Source of the DNA: Rhizophagus clarus
Taxonomy: Eukaryota; Glomeromycota; Glomeromycetes; Glomerales; Glomeraceae
Assembly (NCBI GenBank): GCA_015698045.1
Contig: BLAL01000274.1
Coordinates: forward strand, 1,240,001-1,304,000
Length of the DNA: 64,000 bases
Direction of reading: 5' to 3'
The notes beneath the pieces were generated by a model, which ran no database searches, was not told the origin of the DNA, and worked only from the letters and a program-made list of their open reading frames with translations. Shown here piece by piece: positions 24,338 through 37,378 of the stretch; position 1 is the first letter of the stretch; each line of letters starts with the position of its first letter. Made by a program: the position numbers and the translations under genes.

Positions 24338-25935
24338 ATGCCTCCAAAGAAAAATCAACAATCTGATAAATCAAAACAAAAGGATAAGCAAAAGATCATT
24401 GAGGACAAGACTTTTGGCTTGAAGAACAAGAAAAAGTCTGTAAAAGTCCAGCAACAGATCAAACAGATTCAAAGTCAAGTGATGTCAGCTGGCAATCGGA
24501 AAGTTATGGTATAGTTGATCACATTTTTTCCCTCTCTTTTACTTTGAAATTATTCCTTGAAACTAATTGTTCGATAATTCATTAGAAAGAAAAAGAAACT
24601 GAAAAACAGGCTATTGCCAATAAAAAAATTGCTGAACAAAAAAAGAAAGAAGAACTTGCAGAATTATTTAAACCAGTTCAAGTACAACAAAAAGTGCCGT
24701 TTGGGGTCGATCCTAAGACGGTATTATGTCAATTCTTCAAATCTGGACAATGTCAAAAGGGAGATAAGTGTAAATTCTCTCATGATTTGAATGTTGAAAG
24801 GAAAAGTGCGAAAATTGATTTATATACCGATTCAAGAAAAGAAGAAGAAGAAAAACAAGCTGGTAAAAATAAATAGATATATATATAATAAAATATGATG
24901 TAATTTATTTCTTTTGTAATTTGTTATGTATAAAATAATTTATTTAATTGATTAATATAGATACTATGGATAAATGGGATCAAGAGAAACTTGAACAAGT
25001 CGTCAAATCAAAACAGGGTAATCCTAAAACTACAACGGATATTGTATGTAAATACTTTTTAGAAGCTATTGAAAATCAAAAGTATGGTTGGTTCTGGGAA
25101 TGTCCAAATGGAGGTGAGATGATTCTTAATTTGTTCGTATTAGTTTATTTCTTAAATTCCAGATTTGCTTTTTTTCACTTTAACCTATATAATAATTTGA
25201 ACTTATTAATTAACAAACCTTATTAGGCAAGAAGTGCATGTATAGACATGCTCTCCCACCTGGTTTTGTGTTGAAAACCAAAGCTCAAAAGAAAGCTGAA
25301 GAAGAAGGGGAAGATCAAATTACTATTGAAGAGTTCCTAGAAACAGAGGTAAATCTTGCAAAGTGTTTTCCCGTATGTCAATCAAAACGTATCATTTAAT
25401 TTCTGATAATTTATTAAATTTTTTCAAGCGTCATAAATTAGGCTCTAATCTCACACCAGTTACCCTTGAATCTTTTACTGAATGGAAGAAGAATCGCAAG
25501 GCGAAACAGGAAGCTGAGGAAGAACTTAAAAGATCTGCTAAAGAAGCAGCTTTCAAAGCTGGTAAAGCTCAAGGGATGTCTGGTCGTGATCTCTTCACGT
25601 TCAATCCTGATCTTGTTAACCAGCTAGGAGATTATGATGATGATGACGATATTTTTGATCTATCTGGTTATAAACAAGAAGTAGATGAACAACAAGAAGA
25701 GAGATTAGAAGCTGAACAAGTTCACAATGAACAATCAGATGAAGTATATGAAGTAGATGGTGGTGATAATGTTGCTGAAAATCCTTATGAGGAAGGTTGT
25801 AGTAGTAGTACAAGCAATAATAAAACAGAAAACAAGACGACAACTCTTGTCACTGAAGAAGGTTTAGAAGTTAAAGAGGATTTGTTTGCGGCAGAAGATC
25901 TGGATGACTTAGATGAGGAAGACGAAGAAGAATGA
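24338..25935 (+). CDS. ZC3H15: CCCH zinc-finger protein ZC3H15/Tma46, DRG1 partner
   Basis: Five exons (24338-24508, 24586-24862, 24961-25113, 25227-25348, 25429-25935) give 409 residues. The N-terminus is [20 protein letters not shown], lysine-rich as in Tma46/DFRP1. Two CCCH fingers are visible: [20 protein letters not shown] (about residues 130-150) and CKYFLEAI with [12 protein letters not shown] (about 200-235). The DFRP region follows ([19 protein letters not shown]), and the C-terminus is very acidic (ending [10 protein letters not shown]). The family binds and stabilises the translation GTPase DRG1 (Rbg1) and associates with ribosomes. All introns have GT/AG borders; the exon 2-3 junction falls after EEKQA. 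Confidence 0.95.
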
Positions 25936-26746
25936 ATTGTATATGTAATGTCAAATTTTATTATTAGGTTTTTATTGAATCATCGTGAAATAATTTTTTT
26001 CCAGAATTATACATTTATCATAACGACAGAAATGATTTTTGTTTATCAAATACTTTATTATAAAAAATATAGAATGATGGATTCTCTAACTTCATTAAAG
26101 TTAAAAAATGTATCCGTAACCTATTTAATTGGAAATGTATTTATAATATCAAGAAAATTAATATAAGACTAGTATTTATGACTTGTTTTTGTTGAATAAA
26201 ACTATTATTGTAACATATTTTATGTTATTTATCCACATAGATGCAGGAATCTGCAGAATTGCACGTATTTTTTTTTCTAATACCCATTAAATTTAATTTT
26301 TACACGGGTTTTTAGGGAAACTCCCAGTGACAACTTCCATTGAATTTATTTTATGTTAAAATGATCAATGATCTAATGATATCAATAGATCATTGACCCC
26401 CACAACTTTTGTCACGAAAATTTTTTGTGTAACTAGCAACCATAGACGTCTAACGAGAGTTTTTTTTCTAGCAACCGGCAGACCGCAGCAATCGGGAATT
26501 CGAAAAAAAAATGAAAATGGGGGTAAAACTAAAAAAAACCCTATATATTTTATTTTACCAATTCCATATCTGATACTTTGTTGTCCAGAGACTCGGAATA
26601 TATCATTATAAACTCCCTTTATTAATACTATTAATTATCGTGAAAGAATAGTCAATAAACCAGCCCTAAGAATAACTATTACCTTTGTTTGTATTCACAA
26701 ATCACCACCTTTATTACTCTTTATTCCTGTCCTAATCTATTTTAAT
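25936..26746. other. Intergenic between ZC3H15 and CUL3
   Basis: Holds the 3' end of ZC3H15 and the CUL3 promoter. Short open frames here have no domain. A small inverted repeat around GATCAATGATCTAATGATAT (26362-26397) is visible. Confidence 0.5.
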
Positions 26747-28016
26747 ATGAGTAACCGTCGTCAACCAAAAGGAAAGATAAGGCCACCAAAGAAACCGGTA
26801 AGTTTAGTCACTTATCTTTATATAGTCCGGTTTGAAAAGGGCTTATCAGACTGTAGTAAATCAGTTACTTATATAAGCGCATAAGAATTTCTTTTTGTTC
26901 TTTGTTGTTTCTTAAGTGTAGAAGTTATAATAACAAGTATAGATTTAAGTAATAGTTTGCGAGTTTAAACGTCTAAAAAAAAGCCAGCCAATAGTATTTG
27001 CGGATACTTTATATAAATATACTTCTGCAGACTTTCTGTCAAACTTTCAAAGTCTTGACATAGAAGCAAACCTATCTTTTATGTTTATATGAATATGTGA
27101 ACTTATCTTTTTAATTTTCTCTTTTTTTATTAATAAAGACTTAATTATAAAAAAAAAAACTTATTTATTTAAATATGTCTTCACGTCGTTTTCAGAATTC
27201 CGCTGACGCCCAATTCACTGACAATTGGGATCGTCTAGCTCAGGCTATTCGTGAAATTCATAAAAAAAATGCGTCGATCCTAAGTTTTGAAGAACTTTAT
27301 CGTAATGCATATAATATGGTCCTTCATAAAAATGGAGACAAATTATATAATGGTGTAAGAGAAGTTATTACGCAGCACCTGGAAGAAGTTGCTGAAGCAC
27401 AAGTAGTACCAGCATTTCCACTTTCAGGTGCAAGTAGTTCACAAACAAACCCTAATGGAGCCGGTGGGGCAAATTTCTTGAAAGTTTTAAAAACTGTTTG
27501 GGAGGACCATACTACATGTATGCTTATGATTAGAGATATTTTAATGTATATGGTAAGTTAATGATTTCAAGTAAAGTTTTGTAATTATTTATTTACGTAA
27601 ATTATTTTGTGCGAGGAAAATTTTTTCCTGTTATAGGCTACATCTAATAATTACACTATAACTAAAGGATCGGGTTTACGCAAAAACTGCAAACGTTCCT
27701 CTTGTTTATGATCTCGGATTGGATCTTTTTAGGGACACAATCGTTCGATCACAGAAATATCCAATTCAGCTTCATCTTCTTGAAGTACTTTTACAGCAAA
27801 TCAAGCTTGAACGAGAAAATGAAATTATAGATCGTACTAATGTGAAAGCATCAATTGACATGTTACTGGAGTTGACTGACGCGAACACTAAAGATACAGT
27901 TTATGCTACTGATTTCGAAAATAAGTTCTTGGATACAAGTTCAGAATATTATAGAGTTGAAGGACAAATGCTTGTGGGAGAATATGATGCTCCAGAATAC
28001 ATGAAAAAGGTTAGAA

Positions 28017-28054
<38 letters not shown>

Positions 28055-30361
28055 TTCTGAAATTTATATATTAATAGCATATCGCATCTCTCAGGTAGAA
28101 AAGCGACTGAATGAAGAAGAGCAACGCGTACGTCATTATCTTTCACAAACCACAGAACCAAAGATTCGTAATATTGTAGAAGAGGAGTTAATTTCAAAAC
28201 ATCTTAAGACAGTAATTGAGGTACGCTTTATAGTATAAAAAAAATTATTCTGGGGATTTAAATTACGTGAAATGAATTATTATTTTTCTTTTTATTTCTA
28301 GATGGAAAATTCTGGTTTAATTCCTATGTTAAGAAATGAAAAAATGGATGGTAAGTTTCTTGTATTTGCCGTTCTATATTTATTAAATTTTTATGTTAAA
28401 TTTATTTAATTTAGATCTTGGAAGGATGTATAAATTGTTCGGACGAGTTTTAAAAGGTCATGATGAAATGAAATCTGCTATTAGTGATTATATACGTGAA
28501 CTCGGTAAAGCAATTAATGAAACAGTAACAAGTAATACAACTGCTGAAGGTAGTAACGCTGCATCTGGTGATAAACAAACGGGAGCTACTGTTGCTGTAA
28601 AATGGGTACAGGAAGTTCTAGACCTTAAAGACAAATTCGATAAAGTTCAGAATTTAGCTTTATCTAATGATAAGTCATTTCAAACATCATTTAATGAGGT
28701 TTGTCAGTACAAATATTCTATATTTTACTGCACAAGATAATTATATCTTTAATTAATGCTCGTAATTTTTTTTAAAAGGCTTTTGAATTTTTCATTAATA
28801 AAAATCCAAAATCACCCGAGTTCATATCATTGTTTATTGATGATAATCTCAAAAAAGGATTGAAAGGGGTTAGTTTTACGTAATATATTTTCCCTAAATG
28901 ACATTATCTGAGTGAATTACCGATTTTATAATTCCAGAAAACGGAAGAAGAAGTTGATAGTGTATTGGATAAAACTATTACATTGTTCCGCTTTATTGGA
29001 GAAAAGGACGTTTTTGAACGATATTACAAACAACATTTGGCTAAGCGTTTATTACTTGGACGCAGTGTTAGCGATGACGCAGAAAGGGGTATGATAGGTA
29101 AACTCAAGGTATGTTACTAGCCTAGAATTGTAATGTTTCACTTTTTTATTTCTAATATTTGACTCGTATATACTTCAGATTGAGTGTGGTTATCAATTTA
29201 CCACAAAACTAGAGGGAATGTTCAACGATATGAGAATATCATCCGATACAATGTCAGATTTCAAAGAATACCTGGATAAGTCTATCTTAGAGGTATGCAA
29301 ACTTTTTATGTATATATATGCGGAAAAGGATAAATTTGTTTAAATTAAAACTTTGAACGTACTTTAATACGTTTCATAATATAGAAACCTAAGTTAGATT
29401 TAAGCGTAACTGTTCTTACATCAACGTTTTGGCCAATGAACTTATCGGCAAGTCCAAGATGTAATTTACCGCCAGAATTAACAAAGGCTTGTGAAACTTT
29501 CCAAAGGTTTTATTTGGGTCGACATAGTGGTCGTAGATTAACATGGCAATCTAATATGGTAATAAATACATTAAATAATATATTGATATCAAAATTGGTT
29601 TGCTAATTTTTTAATATATTTTAGGGTACAGCTGATATTCGAGGTTCATTCAAAGCACGTAAACATGAATTGAACGTGTCAACATATCAAATGGTTATCT
29701 TACTTATGTTCAATGATAAACAGGATGGAGAGTCTCTATCGTATGAGGTATCATTAAATCTAAATATCGATTAATAATCTCATCGTATTATGTTTAAATT
29801 ATTTTTTTTTCTTTTTCCTTTTAGCAAATCAAAGGTGAAAGTGATATTCCAGAAGCTGATCTCAAGCGTAATCTTCAATCATTGGCTTGTGCCAAGTACA
29901 AAATCCTTGTTAAAGAACCTAAAGGAAAAGAAATTAATGCTGGAGATCAATTCTATTTCAATAATGATTTTACAGCACCATTGCAGCGTATTAAGATTCA
30001 AACTGTAGCCAGTAAAGTAGAAAGTGAAGGCGAAAGAAAAGAAACACGAGAAAAAGTGGAAGAGGCTAGAAAACATCAAACAGAAGCTGCTATTGTAAGA
30101 ATTATGAAAGATAGGAAGACAATGGAACATAATCTTTTGATTGCAGAAGTTGTAAAACAATTACAATCAAGATTTACGCCAAATCCGGCATTGATAAAGA
30201 AGAGAATTGAAGCATTAATTGAACGAGAATATTTGGAAAGAGCCTCCGGAGATAGGTAAGCTTCATAATATACTTTTCATATTAATTCTTAATCAATTAT
30301 TTTCAAATTATTGATAATTCTTTGAAATCAATTCAGGCGAGTATATAATTATCTAGCATAA
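26747..30361 (+). CDS. CUL3: Cullin-3, scaffold of CRL3 ubiquitin ligases
   Basis: Thirteen exons with consistent phase give 778 residues: 26747-26797, 27196-27552, 27668-28009, 28095-28220, 28302-28350, 28415-28698, 28779-28868, 28938-29108, 29179-29292, 29385-29558, 29625-29747, 29825-30255 and 30337-30361. The N-terminal part shows [20 protein letters not shown] and [18 protein letters not shown], as in CUL3. The cullin homology region has [18 protein letters not shown], and the winged-helix end has IVRIMKDRK (the neddylation lysine) and a terminus [11 protein letters not shown]3 binds BTB-domain adaptors at its N-terminus and RBX1 at its C-terminus. The first exon ([17 protein letters not shown]) is separated by a 398-bp intron; an alternative start MSSRRFQ at 27175 reads directly into exon 2. 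Confidence 0.95.
28019..28051. repeat. (AT)n microsatellite in a CUL3 intron
   Basis: About sixteen AT dinucleotides directly after the donor of the intron following exon 3 (28010-28094). Likely length-polymorphic. Confidence 0.9.
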
Positions 30362-30775
30362 AACGATAACATAATAGGACATTTTATCTAGTAATTCTTA
30401 TCGACACGTGATTTTTATCAAATTCAATTTCTTCTCTTTTTTTTGTTTGACAAACTTTATCCCTTATCAACAAATTTCTTCAAGCTTTTAGTCATAGTTT
30501 TCTGGTTCAGAGTTGTAGCTGCTTTTCCTTTTTTTTATTCTCTCAGTATTATTTTTTCTTAAAAAATACATTTTTTTTGTAATTTGTAAAAAAAAAACTT
30601 TATTTTGAGATTGCAGTACTTCGAGATATATCTATCATACATTTAATGATTGTGTGGGTCAACCATATTTATGCGAGAAAAAAAACAGAGAAACTCGATT
30701 TTTTTATTATAAATTACTAAACTTGCTTACATTGAATTCTTTCTAAGTACGCTGGTTATACATAGAAAATATTTT

Positions 30776-31039
30776 TTAACTATATTTCGCCAACTCTTCT
30801 TTACCGGCTTTAGAATGTAAAAATTCATGTTTCTTCGTATAGGTAGAATAAATAAGATAGCCAAAGATTACAGGAGGTCCAACATAAGGAGCCTGAGACA
30901 TTGTACGACGGAAAACATTAAATATCCCATGTTTAAAAGCACCAGCGAATACACGTTGTCGATATGAAGAAACTGAGTAAGTGATTATTCCCTTTTGTAC
31001 GGGACCTCCCATGTTTCCCCACCAGCTTTCACCACCCAT
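30776..31039 (-). CDS. QCR8: Cytochrome bc1 complex subunit 8 (QCR8)
   Basis: A single exon of 87 residues. WWGNMGGPVQKGIITYSVSS at the N-terminus matches the family signature WWGHMGGPKQKGI. Then come FNVFRRTMSQAPYV and a hydrophobic segment, PPVIFGYLIYSTY, the single membrane helix. The end, EFLHSKAGKEELAKY, matches the conserved EFLYSKAGREE tail. Subunit 8 is a small inner-membrane component of respiratory complex III that stabilises cytochrome b. Length is as expected (about 80-95). It is divergent from DRS1. Confidence 0.95.
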   Translation of the reverse strand: MGGESWWGNMGGPVQKGIITYSVSSYRQRVFAGAFKHGIFNVFRRTMSQAPYVGPPVIFGYLIYSTYTKKHEFLHSKAGKEELAKYS

Positions 31040-31425
31040 GATTAATATAACGGTTGTTTTATTTGTTAGAAGTTATCTGGAGTAGAATTTAAAAAAAAGT
31101 TGGAGAATAATAATTGAGACTAATTTTTTATTTAATTTTGTTTTCAAAAATAAAGATATAAGTACGTTTAATTATATTATAAACATTAAAAAAAAAAAAA
31201 TACTTACTTAAATTTAATGAAAAAGAAATTTGTAAAAGAAAATTGCCGTACCAACAAAAAAATTTTTTTTTTTTTTAATTCGTTAAACTGTACAACATGA
31301 TGATTTACGTCGATCTACTACGAAATTTATCATCCAATCAAAAAAATTAAAAAAACAGATGTAAAAAAAAAAAAAAAATTTTTATATTGGACTTTCTATA
31401 AACGAAAAATAATAAAAGAGTAAAC
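31040..31425. promoter_or_regulatory. Divergent promoter region, QCR8 and DRS1
   Basis: 386 bases between two outward-facing start codons. Several A and T tracts of 12-15 bases, which tend to exclude nucleosomes, lie at about 31188-31202, 31261-31276 and 31365-31380. No specific factor site identified. Confidence 0.5.
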
Positions 31426-34400
31426 ATGGATTTTATTATGACTATTGAAGATGATAATGAAGTAATTTCTCTTGAAGAAGAAAATAGTGACATTAATGAC
31501 GATAATACTACACAAATAAATAATTCTAAAACTAAAAAAACAAATAAAAAAGATAAAAAGGTTAATAATAAAAAAGAAAAGAAAAAATCGAATAATGAGA
31601 ATAATAATTTAAAAAATAAGAAAGATGATGATAAAAATAATATTAATTCAGAAAATGATGATATTATTAATCCTGAATTTACATTTTTTATTGATGGAAT
31701 TAATAATAATAATTCAATTGAACATCCTTGGGATTTTAATGCTGCAAGAGCTGGACTTAAACCAAAAATATCTGTAAGCATTAATTAAAAAATTTTTTTT
31801 TTAAAAGCAATTATTTTATTTATTTTTCAGATAATAATTTTAATTTTTTAATTTTACCTTTTTTTAATAACAATAATAATAAAAAAAAAAAGATTAAGTC
31901 GAAATCTATTGATGAGATAATTGAAAATAAACGATTTGAAACAAAAAAAAAGAAAAATCGTGAAATAAATGGTGATGATAAGAATGGTACGAATAAAAAA
32001 AAACTAGTAAAATTTTTTGGTATTTAAAGAAAAGTTTTTAAAAAATGGGTTATTTTAATTCATCAAACAGATAAAAATAGGATAAATTATGATGATGATG
32101 AACTTAGTGAATCAGAGAAGGATGATGATGACCTAGAGAAGAAATATATCGATCAAAATAAAAAGAAAGAAACAATGAAACATAATGAGATTAGTGAGAA
32201 TGATCGAGCTGAAAATGACGATGATGATGATGATGATGATAGTGGTATCGACTAACTTTTTATATTCATGTTTCTGCGAAAAAAATATATCCATTTATAA
32301 TATATATTAAATTTCATATATTTAGATGAAGATGAGCCTTATAGTTTTGGAGGAGGTGTTGATTATGTTATTGAAGATGAGGATGAAGATACTAGTGAGA
32401 ATGAGGAAGATGATGAGGATGAGGATGAGAGATCTGAAGAAAATAAACAGAAGAAGCAACAAGTTTCTAATTCTAGAGATAAAATGCGCGATAGAGACAG
32501 TGATGAAGATGAGGATGAGGATGAAGATGAAAGTGATGAAGATAGTGATGAAGATAGCGATGAAGGCGATGACGAGTATGAAAGAGAGGTTTGTAATCTC
32601 CTTTTGACTTAAAGAATTATCTTTGGAAATTTTTTTGGTTATCTTACTTACGTATTTTCAACCGTTTATGTTTAGCGAAAAAAAGCGTATTTTGCAGATA
32701 AATCCGAAATAATTCAGAATGAAGATGTGGAATCATTTCAAACAATGAATTTATCAAGGCCAATACTGAAAGGACTAAGCCAATTAGGATTTATTCAACC
32801 AACACAAATACAAAAGGAAGCTATACCCATAGCACTTATGGGTAAAGACATTTGTGGAGGCGCAATAACAGGAAGTGGTAAAACAATAGCCTTTTTAGTG
32901 CCAATAATAGAGAGATTATTTTATAGACCAAGACAAACAGCAGAAGTGAGAGTACTTATATTAGCTCCAACACGTGAATTAGCTATACAATGTCACAGTG
33001 TTGCTAGTAAATTGGCTGCTTTTACTGATATTACTTTATGTCTTTGCGTTGGTCAGTATGGGAAGGTGTTTTTTCCAGGAGAAATTTCCTTTTAAGAAAT
33101 TTTTTTTAAAAGTTTTTTCTTCATTACTTCAGGTGGGCTAAGTCTTAAACAGCAAGAGTCAGAATTGCGCGCACGCCCTGATATTGTTATCGCAACTCCA
33201 GGAAGACTTATTGATCATGTACGAAATTCGCCATCTTTTTTACTGGAAAATATCGAAATTTTAGTTATAGATGAAGCAGATCGGTAAGATAACTATAAAA
33301 TCTCGGGTATTCTCCCATAAAAGCATACTAACTTTTTTCCCTTTTTATAGGATGCTGGAAGTCGGATTTGCAGATGAATTAAATGAGATAGTTAAAAATT
33401 GTCCAAAGTCAAGACAAACTATGTTATTTTCAGCAACAATGACAGATAATGTAGATGAATTAATTCGCTTATCGCTGAATAGACCAGTAAAATTAATGGT
33501 AGATCCTATTAAGTCTACAAATGCAAAATTAATACAGGAATTTATTAGAATAAGAGAAACCCAAGAAAAAAATCGTGAAATTATATTAATTATCTTATGT
33601 AAAAAGTATTTTAAACATAAGGTTATAATATTTTTTAGAACAAAGTCGGTTGCACATGAAATGAAAGTTATTTTTGGATTATTAGGACTTAAAGCTTCCG
33701 AATTACATGGTAATCTTTCTCAAGAACAAGTAAGTTGAATAAGTAATATGGAAGCCCTTGAAAAGTTCTCTTTTGATTACTTATTAATAAATATGCATAT
33801 TTAATCAATTCTGCAGAGATTAGAAGCTTTAGAAGCGTTTCGGGATGGTAAAGTAGATTATTTATTAGCCACAGATTTAGCATCACGTGGATTAGACATT
33901 AAAGGAATTGAGACGGTTATAAATTACAATATGCCTCAAACTTACGATCAGTATATTCATAGAGTTGGTAGAACTGCCCGTGCAGGTAGAAATGGACGGT
34001 AAATATATTATTTTTCATTTTTAATAAATACAATGTAATGTCCAAATAAATTCTAACATATACATATAAATTTTTACATATATAAAGATCCGTTACATTA
34101 GTAGGAGAATCAGATCGTAAATTATTAAAATTAGTAATAAAGCATTCACAAAAAGAACAAATTAAAAAAAGGAAGATTGATGTAGAATTAATAAAGGAAT
34201 ATAGTAAAAAATTAGAAGATATTAAAGAAAAAGTGGAGGAAGTATTAAAAGAAGAAAAGGAAGAAAAATTAGCGAACAAAGCTGAAATGGAATTATTAAA
34301 AGGTCAAAATTTATTAAAATATGAAAAGGAAATTTTTAGTAGACCTGCCAGGACTTGGTTTCAAACTGAAAAAGAAAAGAAACTATCGAAAAGCCTTTCT

Positions 34401-34880
34401 GCTGATAACATTGATAAAAAAAGAATGAGGGATGAAAGTGATAATGAGGAGGAAGGAGTAAATAAAAAGAAAATTAAAAGAGATAAATATGCCGGAATGT
34501 CCAGAAAGAAAAAAAGACGAATGAAATTTCGTGAAGATGATTCTAATCCTCAGATAAAAATTGAAAATTTGAAAGCTGTAAAGTTAGCCAAAAAGAGTCA
34601 AAAATTTACTAAAATTAATAAAATGTCGGAAAACGATAAGACTAAAGTAAAGTCGAAAAGTGGAGGTAAGAAGAAAAAGAAAAATGATGGCATTGGATTT
34701 GAAGTGGATTTAGCTGATGGTACTAAGAAGAAGGCTTTTGCTGTTGTACCGAAAAATGCAAATAAGAAAGGGAAAGGTGCAGGAAAGGGAAAAAGCAATG
34801 ATGTTATTAAAAAGAAAGTTAAAAGTAATGGTGGTGTAAAGAAAAGGGGTAAGAATGTTAAAGGCAAACGAAGAAAGTAG
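31426..34880 (+). CDS. DRS1: DEAD-box RNA helicase DRS1/DDX27, ribosome biogenesis
   Basis: Nine exons (31426-31773, 31893-31986, 32071-32244, 32326-32588, 32676-33051, 33133-33283, 33351-33729, 33817-33998, 34088-34880) give 919 residues. A long acidic and lysine-rich N-terminus (runs of D and E) precedes the helicase core. Motifs in order are: Q motif [14 protein letters not shown], motif I AITGSGKT, Ia APTREL, Ib TPGRLID, II VIDEADR, III SATMT, IV VIIFFRT, and [13 protein letters not shown]. After the core come DRS1/DDX27-type features: [13 protein letters not shown] and a basic C-terminus ending [13 protein letters not shown]. The protein acts in the nucleolus in 60S subunit maturation. 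[13 protein letters not shown] near residue 105 is a conserved N-terminal patch. An alternative start at the internal ATG (31438) would drop four residues. Confidence 0.94.
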
Positions 34881-35280
34881 TATTAACACTATTGATTAAA
34901 AATTATATTTATTAAAAAGATTAGAAAATAGGTTTTTTTTAATAAAAGAATATATCGTAATTTAAAATTTTAAATAAAGATATATGATTTGATAATCAGC
35001 ATAACATTGTTTTGCAGTTCCTTTACTAAATATAGACAAAAGTTTAAATGTGCGTTATTTAATCCAAGATGCGGCGATATGATGTTATACGCATCTTCAA
35101 ATCAAAGTTTTTATTAAAGGATTTTTTTACAAAAAAAAGTTTTATCCATTGCAATAATTATATTTATTCTACCCGTTTTCTACAATATAAGTAAGAAACG
35201 ACTATATTAAAATGTAGAACATGTAAGATAATATTTTAAATTCTGAATAGAATTTTTTAAATCATAGTTACAGAATAAGA
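34881..35280. other. Intergenic between DRS1 and PLPBP
   Basis: DRS1 3' end and PLPBP promoter. No other feature seen. Confidence 0.5.
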
Positions 35281-36526
35281 ATGATATCTTCTTCTGGTGA
35301 AGTTAGAGAAGAGGAAAAAAATGAAGTTGAAATAAGAAAAAAAGAAATTGAAGAAAAATTATGTGACGTTAATAGACGTATCGAATCAATAGCTCAGGGA
35401 AAACAAGTAATTATTATTATTTTATACCCCTAAATAGAGTAAGATACTTACTTGTTAATCGAAATTTTTTTTTTTTTTTTATAAATAATAGGTCAGATTA
35501 GTCGCAGTTAGTAAACTTAAACCAGTTTCAGATATTCGTTTCGCTTATGAACTTGGTCAAAGACATTTTGGTGAAAATTACGTAAGAATTTATAAAAGAA
35601 ATTTCATTATTCTTGAAATGGATTTAATAAATATTTTTATTATTTAGTTACAAGAATTAGCTGAAAAAAGTGAAAAGGTAATTATTCGAAACAAATAAAA
35701 TATATGTATGTAATAAAAACACTACAATAATTTAATAATTTATCAGTTGCCATCAGATATTCAATGGCACTTTATAGGATCATTACAAAGTAATAAATGT
35801 AAAATGCTAGCAGGTAATCAGCAATAATAATAAAATATTTCAGTCATTTATTATAGTTATTAATTCAATTATTTATTAAGGAATACCAAACCTGTGGGCG
35901 GTAGAAACAATAGATAGTACAAAAAAAGCGGATTTAATGAACAAAGCATGTGCATCAAGAAATGATAAATTAAAAGTATTTCTTCAAGTGAATACAAGTG
36001 GTGAAGAATGTAATTATGTAATTCATTTTTAAATACCTTGAAATTGTATATACAAGAATAACGAGTCTTTTTATCCTTACTTCACTTAGCCAAAAGTGGA
36101 ATTGAACCAGGAGAATGCTTAGAAGTATTAAATTATATTCAAGATAATTGTAATAAATTAGAACTAACAGGTTTAATGACTATTGGAGCTCTTAATAGAG
36201 ATGATTCTAATGAAAACCAACCAAATCCCGACTTTGTAGTAAGCATATATATTTATTTATTTATTTATTTATTTATTTTTTCTGCAAAAAAAAATTATTA
36301 TAACTATAATAACTAAAATAATTGAATTTTTTTATGTTTTTAATAGTTGTTAAGAAATTTAAAGGAAGAATTTAAGAAAGCAAGAGGAATTGAGCTAGAA
36401 TTAAGTATGGGAATGTCCAATGATTTTGAAGAGGCTATAAACTTAGGCGCTACTAATGTTCGTATTGGAAGTACTATTTTTGGTTCAAGGCCATCAAAAC
36501 AAGAGTTAAAGCGAGATAATATCTAA
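35281..36526 (+). CDS. PLPBP: Pyridoxal phosphate homeostasis protein (PLPBP/YggS family)
   Basis: Seven exons (35281-35406, 35492-35581, 35648-35677, 35747-35813, 35881-36009, 36090-36238, 36347-36526) give 256 residues. The PLP-binding lysine lies in LVAVSKLKP (about residue 48). Other family landmarks follow in order: [76 protein letters not shown] and [12 protein letters not shown]. The family binds PLP without known catalysis and controls intracellular B6 vitamers. The exon of 30 bases encoding [10 protein letters not shown] is well supported by both splice sites. The ATG at 35281 is the only in-frame start near the exon. Confidence 0.95.
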
Positions 36527-36597
36527 GTTGTTTATATTATTGTATCATGTTGATGATAGTATTTAACATGTAATAAACCAAATTTTTTTACTCATAC

Positions 36598-37378
36598 TTA
36601 TTTAGTACACCAGTTGAACATTGCAATAGAAACACCAACAGTATTAATAAGCATTCTCAATGCTTTAATGTATCCCAAAGTAATAGGTCTGTGTTATATA
36701 AATTACAAAAGTTAGGAAAATTTAGAGAAAATATAAAGCGTGTATAATATAATAATATTCACCGTGACTCCCAAATATGTTGAGTACCAAGATCAGGAAT
36801 GACCCATCCCAAGAATAAAACCATTCCTAATTGAAATGCTTGAGTATTCGTTTGAGCATTAGTCAAATTCAAAAGTAGACCTGTAAAATAGCACTTTTTT
36901 TTTATAATAAAAGAATGTGAATACTTGATGCGTTAAAAACGAAATTATCAAAAGATATCTGCTACTTACTTGCAACGTTGATAAAATGAACGAGCCAATG
37001 AACCTATACCTAAAATACCAAATAACTATTAAGACGCGTCAAATAATTATAAAAAACATGAATAAAAACGCGTTACTGACTTCATGGTTTCTGCGTTTTT
37101 TGGAAGCCATTTATTTGTATGTTTATCTTCGCTCATTGCTTTTATCCACTTTTTACCAAATAGAGGTCCATATATTAAGGCAGCTACAAGTAAACGCAAT
37201 AGTTGAATATTATTCTTTTAAGGGAAGTTAGACTTTGAGAGTCAAACCTGCTACGTGTTCAATAGCTGCTCCGACAACTACAAAAACAAGTATACTTAGC
37301 TTAAGTTTAATTAAGACCGCGAAAATATTTACAATACATACTAATCGCTGATAATTTTACGTGGGGGACGAGAAACAT
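36598..37378 (-). CDS. DUF1761 family membrane protein
   Basis: Six short exons (37378-37338, 37294-37248, 37183-37081, 37009-36966, 36880-36763, 36688-36598) join in phase to 147 residues. No long open frame is visible without splicing. The order of features matches DUF1761: a first membrane helix (SIILVFVVVGAAIEHVA), then IYGPLFGKKWIKAM (the family YsPLLFGkaW signature), a second helix (FIGSFILSTL), AFQLGMVLFLGWVIPDLG (family GxxLGxxxWLGF) and RPITLGYIKALRMLINTVGV, ending in a last helix. Four membrane segments are likely. One donor is GTCAGT, also used in DRS1; the exon 4-5 junction needs the donor GTAGCA rather than the stronger GTAAGT four bases earlier. Function of the family is unknown. 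Confidence 0.8.

Noticed and set aside
26393-26611. 72-codon frame upstream of CUL3
   Set aside because: Lies in the promoter region, no domain, Asn/Lys bias typical of AT-rich spacer.
29879-30160. Antisense frame across CUL3, hydrophobic
   Set aside because: Shadow of a conserved CUL3 exon on the opposite strand.
34598-34867. Antisense Phe/Leu-rich frame across DRS1
   Set aside because: Complement of the lysine-rich DRS1 tail.
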